A stretch of DNA of 51,116 bases from an uncultured Bacteroidales bacterium (GTDB lineage: Bacteria; Bacteroidota; Bacteroidia; Bacteroidales; UBA932). The DNA lies in contig CALUSM010000018.1 of assembly GCA_944323445.1 (NCBI GenBank), positions 1 to 51,116 of the forward strand, in the 5' to 3' direction. Each line of letters opens with the position of its first letter. The first letter of the stretch is position 1. A program made the translations under genes and the position numbers. Under the pieces are notes generated by a model, which saw nothing but the letters and a program-made list of their open reading frames with translations, was not told where the DNA came from and searched no databases. This document shows, one piece after another, positions 1 through 8,155 of the stretch.

Positions 1-84
1 GCTATCGCTGCTTATTGTTTCTTCCCCAAAAAGCCATCGGTGGACGTCACTTTTATCAATGACGGACAACTGGTCCTATTCTAA
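1..84 (+). CDS. C-terminal tail of an unidentified protein (partial)
   Basis: Frame 1 is open from the window edge to a TAA at 82-84 and gives 27 residues ending in FINDGQLVLF. It could be the real end of a gene that starts before the window, but it is too short to assign to a family. The DNA just downstream is gene wreckage, so it may itself be a remnant. Confidence 0.3.
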   Translation, partial: AIAAYCFFPKKPSVDVTFINDGQLVLF

Positions 85-165
85 ATTTTCTCGAACTCAC
101 GTTAAAACAGCACCTACGGGGATTGTTCCGTGTGCGAATGCGGCCCCTTTTGGCCCTAATTCTGT
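85..165. other. Short spacer before the HipB-like remnant
   Basis: I see no reading frame, hairpin or promoter here that can be supported. Downstream of a hipB stop one would expect the start of hipA on the minus strand, but the minus-strand frames here do not resemble HipA. If a hipA was present it has been lost. Confidence 0.4.
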
Positions 166-359
166 CTAGCCGGTGTTTTTGGAGAGAGGGACTGCGCCTA
201 CTTCGCTGCCGAATAGGTTGAGAATCAAGTTGACTTTGTCCAGCCGGAGAGTCTGTTTGCCCTGCTCCAGCTCCCGGACAAAGCGCAGGCCGACTCCGAC
301 TTCTCAGACAGCTCGACCTGAGTCAGGCCGTATTGCTTGCGCATGGCCTTTACGTATCT
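166..359 (-). pseudogene. Frameshifted HipB-like XRE antitoxin remnant
   Basis: The minus strand reads RYVKAMRKQYGLTQVELSEK. It then loses one base near 299-300, where AAG-TC replaces an expected AAG-GTC. After a one-base correction it reads VGVGLRFVRELEQGKQTL and on to a TAG at 166-168. The pattern (GLTQ.ELSEK.GVG.RF.RELEQGK.TLRLDKVN) is that of the short HipB/y4mF-type helix-turn-helix antitoxins that repress their own toxin operon. There is no clear start codon upstream: the reading runs straight into the oppositely oriented ATPase fragment. The frameshift and lack of a toxin partner indicate a dead gene. The family assignment rests on motif recognition. Confidence 0.65.
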
Positions 360-652
360 GGATCAGGAATTTGTGGCAAAGACAGTGGGAGAGCTGTTCG
401 GGGTATCAAATCATACGGCAGAAAACTATTATTCATACCTGAAGGAGGCTTTTTTGTCGGTGGGAGTCAATCGGTTCTCATATAAAAAAAGCAGGGATCG
501 TGTAAGAAACGAGAAAGTTTATGTTGTGGATACCGCATTTGTAACAGAACGTGAGGATAGCTTCTCATTGGAAAATCTCGGTTGGAAACTGGAGAACATA
601 GTATGGAGCTGATGAGACATTTTTTGCCCTCATGCTTCCGTTATTAGGCAAG
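352..652 (+). pseudogene. Fragment of an AAA ATPase with DUF4143-type C-terminus
   Basis: The plus strand encodes YLDQEFVAKTVGELFGVSNH followed by AENYYSYLKEAFL, then KVYVVDTAFV and ENLGWKLENIVW. This resembles the C-terminal half of AAA_14/DUF4143 ATPases: a winged-helix-like segment, then the VY.VDTGL and LEN.V..EL motifs. The frame stops at 610-612, but an overlapping frame continues the family pattern as ELMRHFLPSCFRY to a TAG at about 645, so a further base has been lost. The whole N-terminal P-loop half is missing. The fragment begins exactly where the HipB-like remnant ends, which suggests a deletion or recombination junction near 350. Confidence 0.55.
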
Positions 653-659
653 TTCTTTG

Positions 660-667
660 TATATTTG
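660..667 (+). promoter_or_regulatory. Putative promoter -7 box (TATATTTG)
   Basis: TATATTTG matches the Bacteroidetes -7 consensus TAnnTTTG and lies about 80 nt upstream of the gene at 748. No convincing -33 TTTG is seen at the right spacing. Confidence 0.4.
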
Positions 668-747
668 CGGAATGAGCAACTGATAAGACGGTGGCGGGAT
701 GCCAACGACTAACAACATGAACAATTATAGAAAAATAAAATAAGAGT

Positions 748-1143
748 ATGAGAAAGATTATTGTCATTGCGGTGCTGCTGTTGTCCGCAGCCATACAGGT
801 TTCCGCTTATGCCGGAAGGCAGGACTGCGATTCGGTTTCCTCTCCATTTACTGCCGAACAGCTTGATCCGGAACCCGGTAAGATATACCGTGCCCAGGGA
901 TGCGCTACTGCTCCGAATGTGCAGATCGCTTCCCAGATGGCTCAACTCAATGCCATGACGGCCCTGGCGGAGAAGGTCTCTCCCGCAGTTGTCGAGAAGC
1001 TGGAGGCAGAGGATGGAGAAATGCTGGTAAAGGAGAAGGTGAATGCCCTGCTTAAAAATGCAGTGACAGTGAAACGCGAGGTGTTCCGTGGCAAGAAAGG
1101 CTTCACTGTCTGGATCCTTGTTGAGGTAAGCATAGAACAATGA
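748..1143 (+). CDS. Small exported protein, LPP20-like
   Basis: The 131-residue product has a typical signal peptide (residues 1-21: MRKII, hydrophobic core, SAAIQVSA) and no lipobox cysteine. It is therefore probably a free periplasmic protein. The mature part has an alanine-rich helix around residues 62-80 (QMAQLNAMTALAEKV) and ends in alternating strand-like residues (GFTVWILVEVSIEQ). That arrangement recalls LPP20-type domains, but the match is weak and no function can be assigned. The stop overlaps the next gene's start (ATGA at 1140-1143). The two are therefore probably translationally coupled, which suggests a job linked to the outer-membrane barrel downstream. Confidence 0.75.
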   Translation: MRKIIVIAVLLLSAAIQVSAYAGRQDCDSVSSPFTAEQLDPEPGKIYRAQGCATAPNVQIASQMAQLNAMTALAEKVSPAVVEKLEAEDGEMLVKEKVNALLKNAVTVKREVFRGKKGFTVWILVEVSIEQ

Positions 1144-2243
1144 TACAGGCGGATTCGGTTCGGAGAGCCATGCGGGCGGCTCTTCTGGCGGCGGCTGTCT
1201 TTGTGTCGGTGAGGACTGCCGGCGCTCAGGAGTTGCTGTGGGATGTGGATTTCAAGTTTGATTTTGACAACAGGGAATATATGGCGGTAGAGACGTCTCC
1301 GTCCAAGACCATTTTCGGAGCCATGCTCTCGCCCAAAATCGGGCTTGGATTCAGTAAGGGCCACGCTCTTTATGTCGGAGCGGACATTGAGTCGCAGTTC
1401 GGCAGGACCGAGCCCCACCTTACTTTCGACTGGCTGTTCTACTACCAGTTTGACGGTCCGTATTTCAAGGTAAATGCGGGCTCATTTCCCCGTGCGCGGC
1501 TGACGGGCTACTATCCTGCAGCGTTCTTCGATGACCGGTATTTCCTGGAGGGTAACGTGGAGGGACTGATGCTGAGCTATACCCGTCCGTGGTGGAGAAT
1601 CGAGGGAGTGGTGGACTGGGTAGGCTGTATAGACCGGGATACCAGGGAACGTTTCGAGGCGTATTCCTACGGCGAGGCCGGCGCTCCGTGGCTGAGTGCT
1701 GCATATACCCTGAAGATGCTGCACTATGCGGGCAGCGGCGAGGCGGGAGGCGTGGTGGACAATGTGTGGGTCTATCCCCATCTGGTGTCGGACCTGTCGC
1801 AGTTTCTTCCGCAGAAGATGTCCCTGCGTCTTCGGGCCGGCTGGCTGCAGACGTTTCAGAATGACAGGGTGAGGGAGGAGGGTTACGTCTATCCAGGAGG
1901 GTTCCAGGCGGAGGCAGCCCTGGGATATTACGGCTTCGAGGTACGCAATACCGTCTATGCCGGAGGCAACCTGATGCCTTTTTATTTCCGTACCGATACA
2001 ATAGGTGTGATGTACGGTGACAATCTCTACACGGGCGATATGTTCTATAGTACGGATTCCGGGGTATATAACCGCCTGGAAATATCGTATCATTATGATT
2101 TTCAGGATTTCCTGCGTCTCAAGATATCCTCTGTCCATCATTATGACGGTTACGGCTGGGGATGGCAGCAGCTGGTACAGCTGACTGTTGACCTCAGTTC
2201 GGAGAAATGGCCGAAGTCTCACCGTCCGCGTCATCGCCGTTAG
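1140..2243 (+). CDS. Outer-membrane beta-barrel protein of unknown function
   Basis: The 367-residue product has an N-terminal signal peptide (hydrophobic stretch about 11-28, likely cleavage after AGA before QELLWD). The rest is rich in aromatic residues and glycine with alternating hydrophobic positions (for example GFSKGHALYVGADIES and FYYQFDGPYFKVNAGSF), as in an outer-membrane beta barrel. The last strand-like stretch is QLVQLTVDLS, followed by an unusual basic tail, PKSHRPRHRR. Barrels normally end at an aromatic residue, so the tail may reflect 3' drift. The start overlaps the preceding stop by ATGA; an internal ATG at 1170 would shorten the signal peptide and is a reasonable alternative. 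No substrate or specific family was recognised. Confidence 0.75.
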   Translation: MIQADSVRRAMRAALLAAAVFVSVRTAGAQELLWDVDFKFDFDNREYMAVETSPSKTIFGAMLSPKIGLGFSKGHALYVGADIESQFGRTEPHLTFDWLFYYQFDGPYFKVNAGSFPRARLTGYYPAAFFDDRYFLEGNVEGLMLSYTRPWWRIEGVVDWVGCIDRDTRERFEAYSYGEAGAPWLSAAYTLKMLHYAGSGEAGGVVDNVWVYPHLVSDLSQFLPQKMSLRLRAGWLQTFQNDRVREEGYVYPGGFQAEAALGYYGFEVRNTVYAGGNLMPFYFRTDTIGVMYGDNLYTGDMFYSTDSGVYNRLEISYHYDFQDFLRLKISSVHHYDGYGWGWQQLVQLTVDLSSEKWPKSHRPRHRR

Positions 2244-2563
2244 TCTCGTAACATCATGACAGCAGGGATGAGACGATATCCGGGGGAATGCGTGGAGCAG
2301 CGCTCTCTATGACACCGCCTAAATGGTCAAGCGCCTGAGGAGCAATGCCTCCGACAACTTTCTGAAAATCATTGGGCCTACCGATGTTCCGGCCCTTCTT
2401 TCGCGGATGCATTCCTGCAGATCCGTCGTCTCCACCGGAGGTAAGTCCGCTGAGCAGATTGCTTCCTTCCTCGTCCAGGGCCTATCCGCTGCCGTTGGAG
2501 AAGAAGGCCGCAGCGTATGCGGCAGTCCTTGGAATCCGGCAGGTCAGTCAGTGCGTCAGGGCA
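2244..2563. other. Gene-free stretch with a degraded minus-strand reading frame
   Basis: No intact gene is supported in these 320 nt. The only coding-like signal is the broken minus-strand frame listed at 2254-2541. The plus-strand open frame from 2323 has no recognisable composition or motif and runs over the end of the Sel1 gene. Confidence 0.5.
2254..2541 (-). pseudogene. Possible remnant of a small glycine-rich protein
   Basis: Downstream of the Sel1 gene, the minus strand reads IPRTAAYAAAFFSNGSG, an in-frame TAG at 2482-2484, and then about 75 more codons to a TGA at 2254-2256. The second part includes EEGSNLLSGLTSGGDDGSAG and ends in PPDIVSSLLS. The composition is protein-like, but there is no good start, and an in-frame stop and an upstream stop break it. 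It might be the decayed C-terminus of a YidB/DUF937-like protein, but that is a guess. Confidence 0.3.
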
Positions 2564-4261
2564 TCAGAAGCCTTGCTGCTTTAGGATGTTCATGGCCGCT
2601 TCAGCCTGGTCGTATCCCAGTTCCCATGCGTACTCCAGGAAGACTCTGGCATTGGTGAAGTGCTGGGACGTACCTTGACCGTCGTAATACATCATGCCGG
2701 CTTTGGCAAGGGCAGGAGCGTAGTTCCTGTTGCCTGAGGTGTGGTAGTATTCAAGTGCCTTGGAATAGTCATGGCAGGAATAGCAGTAGTCTCCGAGGAA
2801 GAAGGGCGCCATGGCTGACAAGTTTTTGTTTGCTTCTTCCAGCATGCTGATACCCCGGGCCTTGTCTCCTCTCTGCAGGGCTATCTGTCCCAGCCAGGCG
2901 TGACAATCCCAGTTGCCGTTTCTGTCACCTTCGGTAAAGAAGTTCTCCGCATTGTTCTGGTCGCCCATCTCGTAGAGTACTCTGCCCAAGCAGGCGTAGC
3001 CCTTGGCCTCGCCGTTGGTGATGGCCATACGGTAGTACTCTATGCTCCGGCCTACATCGGACTGGCCTAAGCGCATATTGGCATACAGGTCTCCCAGCTG
3101 ACATGCGCAGATCCATGCCTTGTTCTCGATTCCTTCAAGGTAGATGGTGCGGGCATCTTCAAATTTCCTCTGCCTCTCGGCGCACAGACCGGCCATCCTC
3201 CAGGCCCAGGCGGTACCTTTCCGGGCTGCTTGAAGCAGCAGTGTCTTGGCGTATTCGAGGTCTTTTCGGGGGCTGTTGCCGTAGTAGATCATGGTGCCCA
3301 TCTCCGCGGTACACCCTATATGTCCCATTCTGTGACCTGTCTCATAGTATCCGTAAGCCTCTTTATAGTTCTGGGAAACACCTGCTTTCCCATAGTAGCA
3401 CAGGTCTCCGGCCTTCTCGCAGCAGTCTCCGCTGCCCAGTTCGATGCCCTTTTCGAATATCTTCAGGGCTTTGTATCCTTCTCCCCTGAGAGTGTAGAGG
3501 GCTCCCAGCTCACGGGTGCACCAGTGGTTGTTGCGGTCTATTCCACGCTCATACCATTTCAGGCTTTTCTTGAAATCCTCGGGCAATCCGTACAGACCGT
3601 GATTGTAGCCCCAGGCAAGGGTCTTGATGGCATGGATGTTGCCGCGGCGTGCTTCGTGTTCCACCCGCTTGACATCTATGCGGTAGGAGTCCTGAGGAAA
3701 ACCGTTTGTCCCGTCGAGGACTTCCTTTTTTTCTTCCTCTTCTTCCTCTTCTTCCTCGTCGTCTTCTACATCCTCATCCTCTTCTTCCTCGTCGTCCTCT
3801 TCCTCATCATCTTCTTCGAACAGTGTCCCGTCGTTGAACTGATCCAGCAGCCCCTGGGTATATTCCGAACCCATCGCGGCTCCTTTTTCCAACAGTTCCC
3901 TGCACCGGTCGAGATCCTGCTTCACGCAGTCTCCGTTACCGTACATGAAACCCAGCAGTCCCCATGCATCTGCAAGGTCTGATTCCATGGCGGTCTTGAG
4001 AATAAGGTTGTAGGCCCCTTCCTTGTCCATTTCGGTACCGTCACCGAGATACATCATGAATGCCAGGTGGAAAGATGCCTCAGGCACCCCTGCATCCGAT
4101 GCCTTGCGGAACCATTTTACAGCCTTTTTTTCATTGACGTCATCATCGTTTTCCGGGTAAGCGTATTCCAGACCCACCAGATATTGGGCCCATTCGTCGC
4201 CTCTTTTGGCGTGCTTGAGCATCTCTTTGAAGCTCATGTGCTCGTAGTCTAAGTCTGCCAT
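2564..4261 (-). CDS. Sel1-repeat (TPR-like) protein with acidic linker
   Basis: This 565-residue protein is built of repeated Sel1-like helical hairpins, seen as recurring A..WY..A...G...A...LG..Y..G patterns (AVKWFRKASDAGVPEASFHL, SIEYYRMAITNGEAKGYACL). An unbroken acidic low-complexity stretch at about residues 144-180, almost all D and E, separates the first 3-4 repeats from a long C-terminal array. It has no signal peptide, so it is probably cytoplasmic. Sel1 proteins act as protein-binding scaffolds; the partner is unknown here. It is the last gene of a likely recG-nudix-sel1 operon, 32 nt after the Nudix gene. Confidence 0.85.
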   Translation of the reverse strand: MADLDYEHMSFKEMLKHAKRGDEWAQYLVGLEYAYPENDDDVNEKKAVKWFRKASDAGVPEASFHLAFMMYLGDGTEMDKEGAYNLILKTAMESDLADAWGLLGFMYGNGDCVKQDLDRCRELLEKGAAMGSEYTQGLLDQFNDGTLFEEDDEEEDDEEEEDEDVEDDEEEEEEEEEKKEVLDGTNGFPQDSYRIDVKRVEHEARRGNIHAIKTLAWGYNHGLYGLPEDFKKSLKWYERGIDRNNHWCTRELGALYTLRGEGYKALKIFEKGIELGSGDCCEKAGDLCYYGKAGVSQNYKEAYGYYETGHRMGHIGCTAEMGTMIYYGNSPRKDLEYAKTLLLQAARKGTAWAWRMAGLCAERQRKFEDARTIYLEGIENKAWICACQLGDLYANMRLGQSDVGRSIEYYRMAITNGEAKGYACLGRVLYEMGDQNNAENFFTEGDRNGNWDCHAWLGQIALQRGDKARGISMLEEANKNLSAMAPFFLGDYCYSCHDYSKALEYYHTSGNRNYAPALAKAGMMYYDGQGTSQHFTNARVFLEYAWELGYDQAEAAMNILKQQGF

Positions 4262-4293
4262 TGTGTGAATGTATTAAGTGGTTTGTATTTATT

Positions 4294-4863
4294 TTATTTT
4301 TCGGCGAAATATTTCCAGAGGGAGCACAGCATCGGTGCCTGGATGATTTCCCCGCTGCGCATGAGGTGAAGCACTTCGTCCTCGCGGAGCAGATGTATCG
4401 CGATGTCCTCCGTTGCCTCCAGATGCTGTTCGGAGATACGGCGGACTCCAGTGGCTATAAAGCTGTAGCAGAGATTATTGCTGGTGCTGGGGTTGGGGGC
4501 GGCAACCATGTTGAGGCTCCAGAGGCCCTCTCCGTAGCCCGTTTCTTCCAGCAGCTCGCGGCGGGCAGCCTCCTCCGGTGTCTCTCCCGGCTCGCATACT
4601 CCGGCCGGAATCTCGAAGCCTACCTCGCCTCTGCCGTGTCTGTACTGCCGTTCGAAGACCATTCTGCCGTCTTCCGTGATGGCAATGATATTGACCCAGT
4701 CGGGGTATTCGAGGACATAGAACTCCGGATTGACCACACCGTCAGGCAGCCGGACCTTGTCGCGGCGGGCTGTGAGCCAGGGGCGGCGGATGAGGTATTC
4801 GCTTTCGAGTACTGTCCATTTCTGGACGTCATTGTGCAGTATGCTGCTGTCTTTTTTATCCAT
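4294..4863 (-). CDS. Nudix hydrolase, ADP-ribose pyrophosphatase type
   Basis: A complete Nudix box lies at residues 88-110: G88, E94, R102-E103, then LLEETGY with E106 and E107 as metal ligands. The 189-residue length and the preceding strand-rich part (PDWVNIIAIT, GRMVFERQYRHG) fit the NudF/ADP-ribose pyrophosphatase branch, which hydrolyses nucleoside-diphosphate sugars to AMP plus a sugar phosphate. The QYRHG...EIPAG arrangement supports this subgroup, but the exact substrate cannot be read from sequence. It is cytoplasmic. It starts 18 nt after the recG stop on the same strand, so it is probably cotranscribed with recG. Confidence 0.85.
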   Translation of the reverse strand: MDKKDSSILHNDVQKWTVLESEYLIRRPWLTARRDKVRLPDGVVNPEFYVLEYPDWVNIIAITEDGRMVFERQYRHGRGEVGFEIPAGVCEPGETPEEAARRELLEETGYGEGLWSLNMVAAPNPSTSNNLCYSFIATGVRRISEQHLEATEDIAIHLLREDEVLHLMRSGEIIQAPMLCSLWKYFAEK

Positions 4864-4881
4864 AACTGTAAAATATCAGGT

Positions 4882-6996
4882 TCAACTTATGGTGGAATAG
4901 TCAATGGTCTCTCCGGAGGTCTCCCTCAGGCGGTCCAGTCCCGACCGCAGCAGGGCGGAGGAGGGCTTTTCCAGCAGGGGGTCATCCGCGAGTATGTCGG
5001 AGGCCGCAGTCCGCGCCTGTGCCAGTATCGGAGAGTCTTTCCCGAGGTCGGCTATCCGCAGGTCGAATGCCAGGCCGCTCTGCCGCGTTCCCTCCATGTC
5101 ACCGGGTCCGCGCATACGCAGGTCGGCCTCGGCCAGCTCGAATCCGTCGTTGGTCGAGCACATCAGCTCTATGCGTTTTCTGGACTCCTCGCTGAGTTTG
5201 TAGCCTGTCATCAGCAGGCAGTAGGACTTGTCTGCCCCGCGTCCCACCCGGCCGCGGAGCTGGTGGAGCTGGGAGAGGCCGAAACGCTCGGCGCTCTCGA
5301 TGACCATCACTGAGGCGTTGGGCACGTCCACTCCGACCTCGATGACCGACGTGGCCACGAGTATATCCGCCTTCCCGTCGGCGAAAAGCTTCATGTCGAA
5401 GGCCTTGTCCTCATTCTTCTGCTGTCCGTGCACTACCGCGGTTACGAACTCCGGGGCCTTGAAGTATTCCACTACTGTGTTGTAGCCCTGGTCCAGGTTC
5501 CGGTAGTCCAGTTTCTCGGATTCCTTGATCAGAGGGTAGACGATGAAAGCCTGGCGTCCCTTGCGTATCTCGCTCTTTATAAAGTCGTACATCCTGTATC
5601 TCTGGTTTTCGGTCACGTGGATGGTCTGTACCGGCTTGCGGCCTGGAGGCAGCTCGTCGATAACGGATACATCCAGGTCTCCGTAAAGGGTCATGGCCAG
5701 GGTCCTCGGGATGGGAGTGGCCGTCATTACGAGGATGTGAGGCGGCTCGGAGGCCTTTAGCCTCAGTCTGGCCCGCTGGTCCACCCCGAAACGGTGCTGC
5801 TCGTCGATGACTACGAAACCGAGGCGGGAGAAGACCACATTGTCCTCGATGACCGCGTGGGTGCCTATGAGTATGTTGATGTCTCCGTTCCGCAGTGCCT
5901 CGTCTATTTCCCTGCGTTCTTTTGCCTTAGTGCTGCCCGTGAGCAGAGCCACCCTGACCGTTGAGCCGGCAAGGCTCCGCTCGAAATTGCGCCAGTGCTG
6001 TACAGCCAGCACTTCGGTGGGCGCCATCACACATGCCTGGTATCCGTTGTCCACGGCTATCAGGGCCGTCAGCAGCGCCACGGTCGTCTTCCCGCTGCCC
6101 ACATCCCCCTGCAGCAGCCGGTTCATCTGCTTTCCGGAGACAGTGTCGCGGCGTATCTCCTTGATTACCCGTTTCTGGGCACCAGTAAGCCCGTACGGAA
6201 GCCTTTCGTAGCAGTAATTGAATGCCTCTCCGACCTTGTGGAACAGTATTCCGGAGGCACCGCTCATCCTCACATTCTTCTGCCGCAGCAGGGAAAGCTG
6301 CAGGAAAAACAGTTCCTCGAACTTGAGACGGTACCGGGCCGCCTCAAGGCTCCTGGTGTCCTTGGGGAAATGGATGTTGCTGAGAGCGAAAGCCAGGGAT
6401 GGAAGTTTCCGGGAAGATATCACCTCCTCGGGGAGGGTCTCCTGTACCGCTCCGGTGATTTTCTGCCGGAGGGTCTGCTGCAGGCGGGCGAAGACCTTGA
6501 TGGAGATGCCGTTGTTGCGCAGGCGGTCAGTACTGGAATATATACCTATGAGGGTCGAGGGCCAGGATGCGGCCCCGCTTTCCCCGACCGGATCCAGTTC
6601 CGGATGCACCATGTTCCATGAGCCGTTGAACAGGGACGGCTTTCCGAATACGATGTACTCGCGGTTGGGAAATATTTTACCTTGTATCCATTTTATGCCT
6701 TTGAAGAATATCAGGTCTATGGTGCCGCTCTCGTCCCGCAGGGTGGCGATGAACCGCGCTCCTTTGCCCGAACCGGCGCTGGAAGTCCGGATAATCCTGC
6801 CTCTGAGCTGGATATAGGCCATGGAGGAGTCTATCTCGGAGATGGAGTAAACCCGGCTGCGGTCGATGTAGCGGTAGGGGAAGGTGTAGAGCATGTCCCT
6901 GAAAGTGCGGATGCCGAGCTCCTTGTCCAGGAGAGCGGCCCGCTTCTCCCCGATGCCGGGGAGGTACTTGATATCTCTGTCAAGAATATTGGACAT
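4882..6996 (-). CDS. recG: ATP-dependent DNA helicase RecG
   Basis: RecG reverses stalled replication forks and branch-migrates Holliday junctions. The 704-residue product has an N-terminal wedge/OB region (about 50-160) starting with DIKYLPGIGEKRA. It then has a Walker A motif GDVGSGKTTVA near residue 295, a DEQH box near 398 (VVIDEQHRFG), TATPIPRTLA, and the QLRGRVGRG motif near 583. I start at the ATG at 6994-6996 (MSNILDRDIKYL) and not 45 nt upstream, because the upstream extension (QGCKFNHFFATF) is not RecG-like and would include the promoter box. It heads the probable recG-nudix-sel1 operon and is divergent from pdxA. Confidence 0.95.
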   Translation of the reverse strand: MSNILDRDIKYLPGIGEKRAALLDKELGIRTFRDMLYTFPYRYIDRSRVYSISEIDSSMAYIQLRGRIIRTSSAGSGKGARFIATLRDESGTIDLIFFKGIKWIQGKIFPNREYIVFGKPSLFNGSWNMVHPELDPVGESGAASWPSTLIGIYSSTDRLRNNGISIKVFARLQQTLRQKITGAVQETLPEEVISSRKLPSLAFALSNIHFPKDTRSLEAARYRLKFEELFFLQLSLLRQKNVRMSGASGILFHKVGEAFNYCYERLPYGLTGAQKRVIKEIRRDTVSGKQMNRLLQGDVGSGKTTVALLTALIAVDNGYQACVMAPTEVLAVQHWRNFERSLAGSTVRVALLTGSTKAKERREIDEALRNGDINILIGTHAVIEDNVVFSRLGFVVIDEQHRFGVDQRARLRLKASEPPHILVMTATPIPRTLAMTLYGDLDVSVIDELPPGRKPVQTIHVTENQRYRMYDFIKSEIRKGRQAFIVYPLIKESEKLDYRNLDQGYNTVVEYFKAPEFVTAVVHGQQKNEDKAFDMKLFADGKADILVATSVIEVGVDVPNASVMVIESAERFGLSQLHQLRGRVGRGADKSYCLLMTGYKLSEESRKRIELMCSTNDGFELAEADLRMRGPGDMEGTRQSGLAFDLRIADLGKDSPILAQARTAASDILADDPLLEKPSSALLRSGLDRLRETSGETIDYSTIS

Positions 6997-7001
6997 AATG
7001 A

Positions 7002-7009
7002 CAAAGGTA
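7002..7009 (-). promoter_or_regulatory. Putative recG promoter -7 box (TACCTTTG)
   Basis: Read on the minus strand this is TACCTTTG, matching TAnnTTTG. It ends only 5 nt before the chosen recG ATG. If it is the real -7 box, the transcript would be almost leaderless. Confidence 0.45.
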
Positions 7010-7022
7010 GCGAAAAAGTGAT

Positions 7023-7030
7023 TAAATTTG
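7023..7030 (+). promoter_or_regulatory. Putative pdxA promoter -7 box (TAAATTTG)
   Basis: TAAATTTG matches TAnnTTTG and lies 37 nt before the pdxA ATG at 7068. It is about 14 nt from the opposing recG box, so the two promoters are divergent and nearly back to back. Confidence 0.5.
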
Positions 7031-7067
7031 CATCCCTGCAAGCAAGGGATATCAAAAATTGACAGCC

Positions 7068-8150
7068 ATGAATAGGAAAATAGTAATAGGAATCACTCAA
7101 GGAGATACGAATGGAATAGGCTACGAGGTGATTATCAAGGCTCTGACAGATGCGCGCCTTCTGGATCTCTGCGTACCTGTCGTCTACGGTTCCTCCAGGG
7201 CTTTCGGATTCTACAAGAAACAGCTGCCCGAAGTGGAGAATCTTAATACCAACATCATCAATACCGCCAAGGACTACCACTCAAAGCGGGTCAACATCAT
7301 AAACTGCGTGCTGGACAATTTCCGTATCGATCCGGGCCAACCCTCTCCAGAGGGAGCTGAGGCCTCGCTGGTCTCCCTGCAGACTGCCGTCAGGGACCTC
7401 GTGGCCGGAGATCTGGACGCTCTGGTGACCGCCCCCCTGAACAAGAAGGACGTTGCCCTGCATATGCCCGGTTTCATAGGCCACACCGAGTACCTGACCG
7501 AGCAGTGCGGAGTCAGTGACGGCATGATGTTCATGGTGTCGGACAAAATGAGGGTGGGAGTGGTGACCAACCATCTGCCTCTCTCCTCGGTGCCCGGCGC
7601 CCTGTCGGTGGAGAAGATACTCGGCAAGATCAGGCTTATGGACCAGTCGCTAAGAAAGGATTTCGGTATAGTACGGCCCAGGATCGCCGTGCTGGGACTG
7701 AATCCTCATTCCGGAGACGGTGGTCTGCTGGGCAGGGCGGAGATAGACGTCATCAGTCCGGCCATCGAGGCTGCAGGCAAGGAGAATATCCTGGCCTTCG
7801 GACCGTATTCTCCGGACGGCTTCTTCAGCACCCACCAGCAGTACAATTTCGATGCTGTCCTGGCCATGTACCACGACCAGGGACTGATTCCCTTCAAGGC
7901 CCTGGCCTTCGATACCGGAGTCAACTTCACCGCAGGTCTGCCTGTGGTGCGCACCGCTCCGGACCACGGTACCGCATACGAGCTGGCCGGCAAGAATGCA
8001 GCCAATCCCATGCCCATGAAGTCGGCTATCTACGAGGCCATCGACATCGTGCGCAACCGCTGGAACTACGAAGAGATGAGGGAGAATGTCCTGAAAGTGC
8101 CGTCTCCTTCCGAAGGCGGCTCCAAAGGAGGGGTGAAAGGACCGGTCTAG
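7068..8150 (+). CDS. pdxA: 4-hydroxythreonine-4-phosphate dehydrogenase PdxA
   Basis: PdxA oxidises 4-phosphohydroxy-L-threonine in the DXP-dependent branch of pyridoxal phosphate synthesis. Family motifs are clear: ITQGDTNGIG at the N-terminus, GFIGHTEYL (H139), NPHSGDGG (H214), AMYHDQGLIPFK (H269) and RTAPDHGTAYE (H300). I chose the ATG at 7068 over a TTG three codons earlier. The enzyme should end near residue 342; the last 18 residues (KVPSPSEGGSKGGVKGPV) are a low-complexity tail encoded by a short GC-rich repeat also found after the gene ending at 23842. rnhA follows 5 nt later, so the two form an operon. Confidence 0.95.
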   Translation: MNRKIVIGITQGDTNGIGYEVIIKALTDARLLDLCVPVVYGSSRAFGFYKKQLPEVENLNTNIINTAKDYHSKRVNIINCVLDNFRIDPGQPSPEGAEASLVSLQTAVRDLVAGDLDALVTAPLNKKDVALHMPGFIGHTEYLTEQCGVSDGMMFMVSDKMRVGVVTNHLPLSSVPGALSVEKILGKIRLMDQSLRKDFGIVRPRIAVLGLNPHSGDGGLLGRAEIDVISPAIEAAGKENILAFGPYSPDGFFSTHQQYNFDAVLAMYHDQGLIPFKALAFDTGVNFTAGLPVVRTAPDHGTAYELAGKNAANPMPMKSAIYEAIDIVRNRWNYEEMRENVLKVPSPSEGGSKGGVKGPV

Positions 8151-8155
8151 CAGTC

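Noticed and set aside
337..612. The 91-codon frame taken as an intact small gene
   Set aside because: It matches only the C-terminal part of a larger ATPase family and the family pattern continues in another frame after its stop, so it is a fragment.
2323..2658. Plus-strand open frame of 111 codons
   Set aside because: No motif, no ribosome-binding or promoter signal, and it runs into the 3' end of the Sel1 gene on the other strand.
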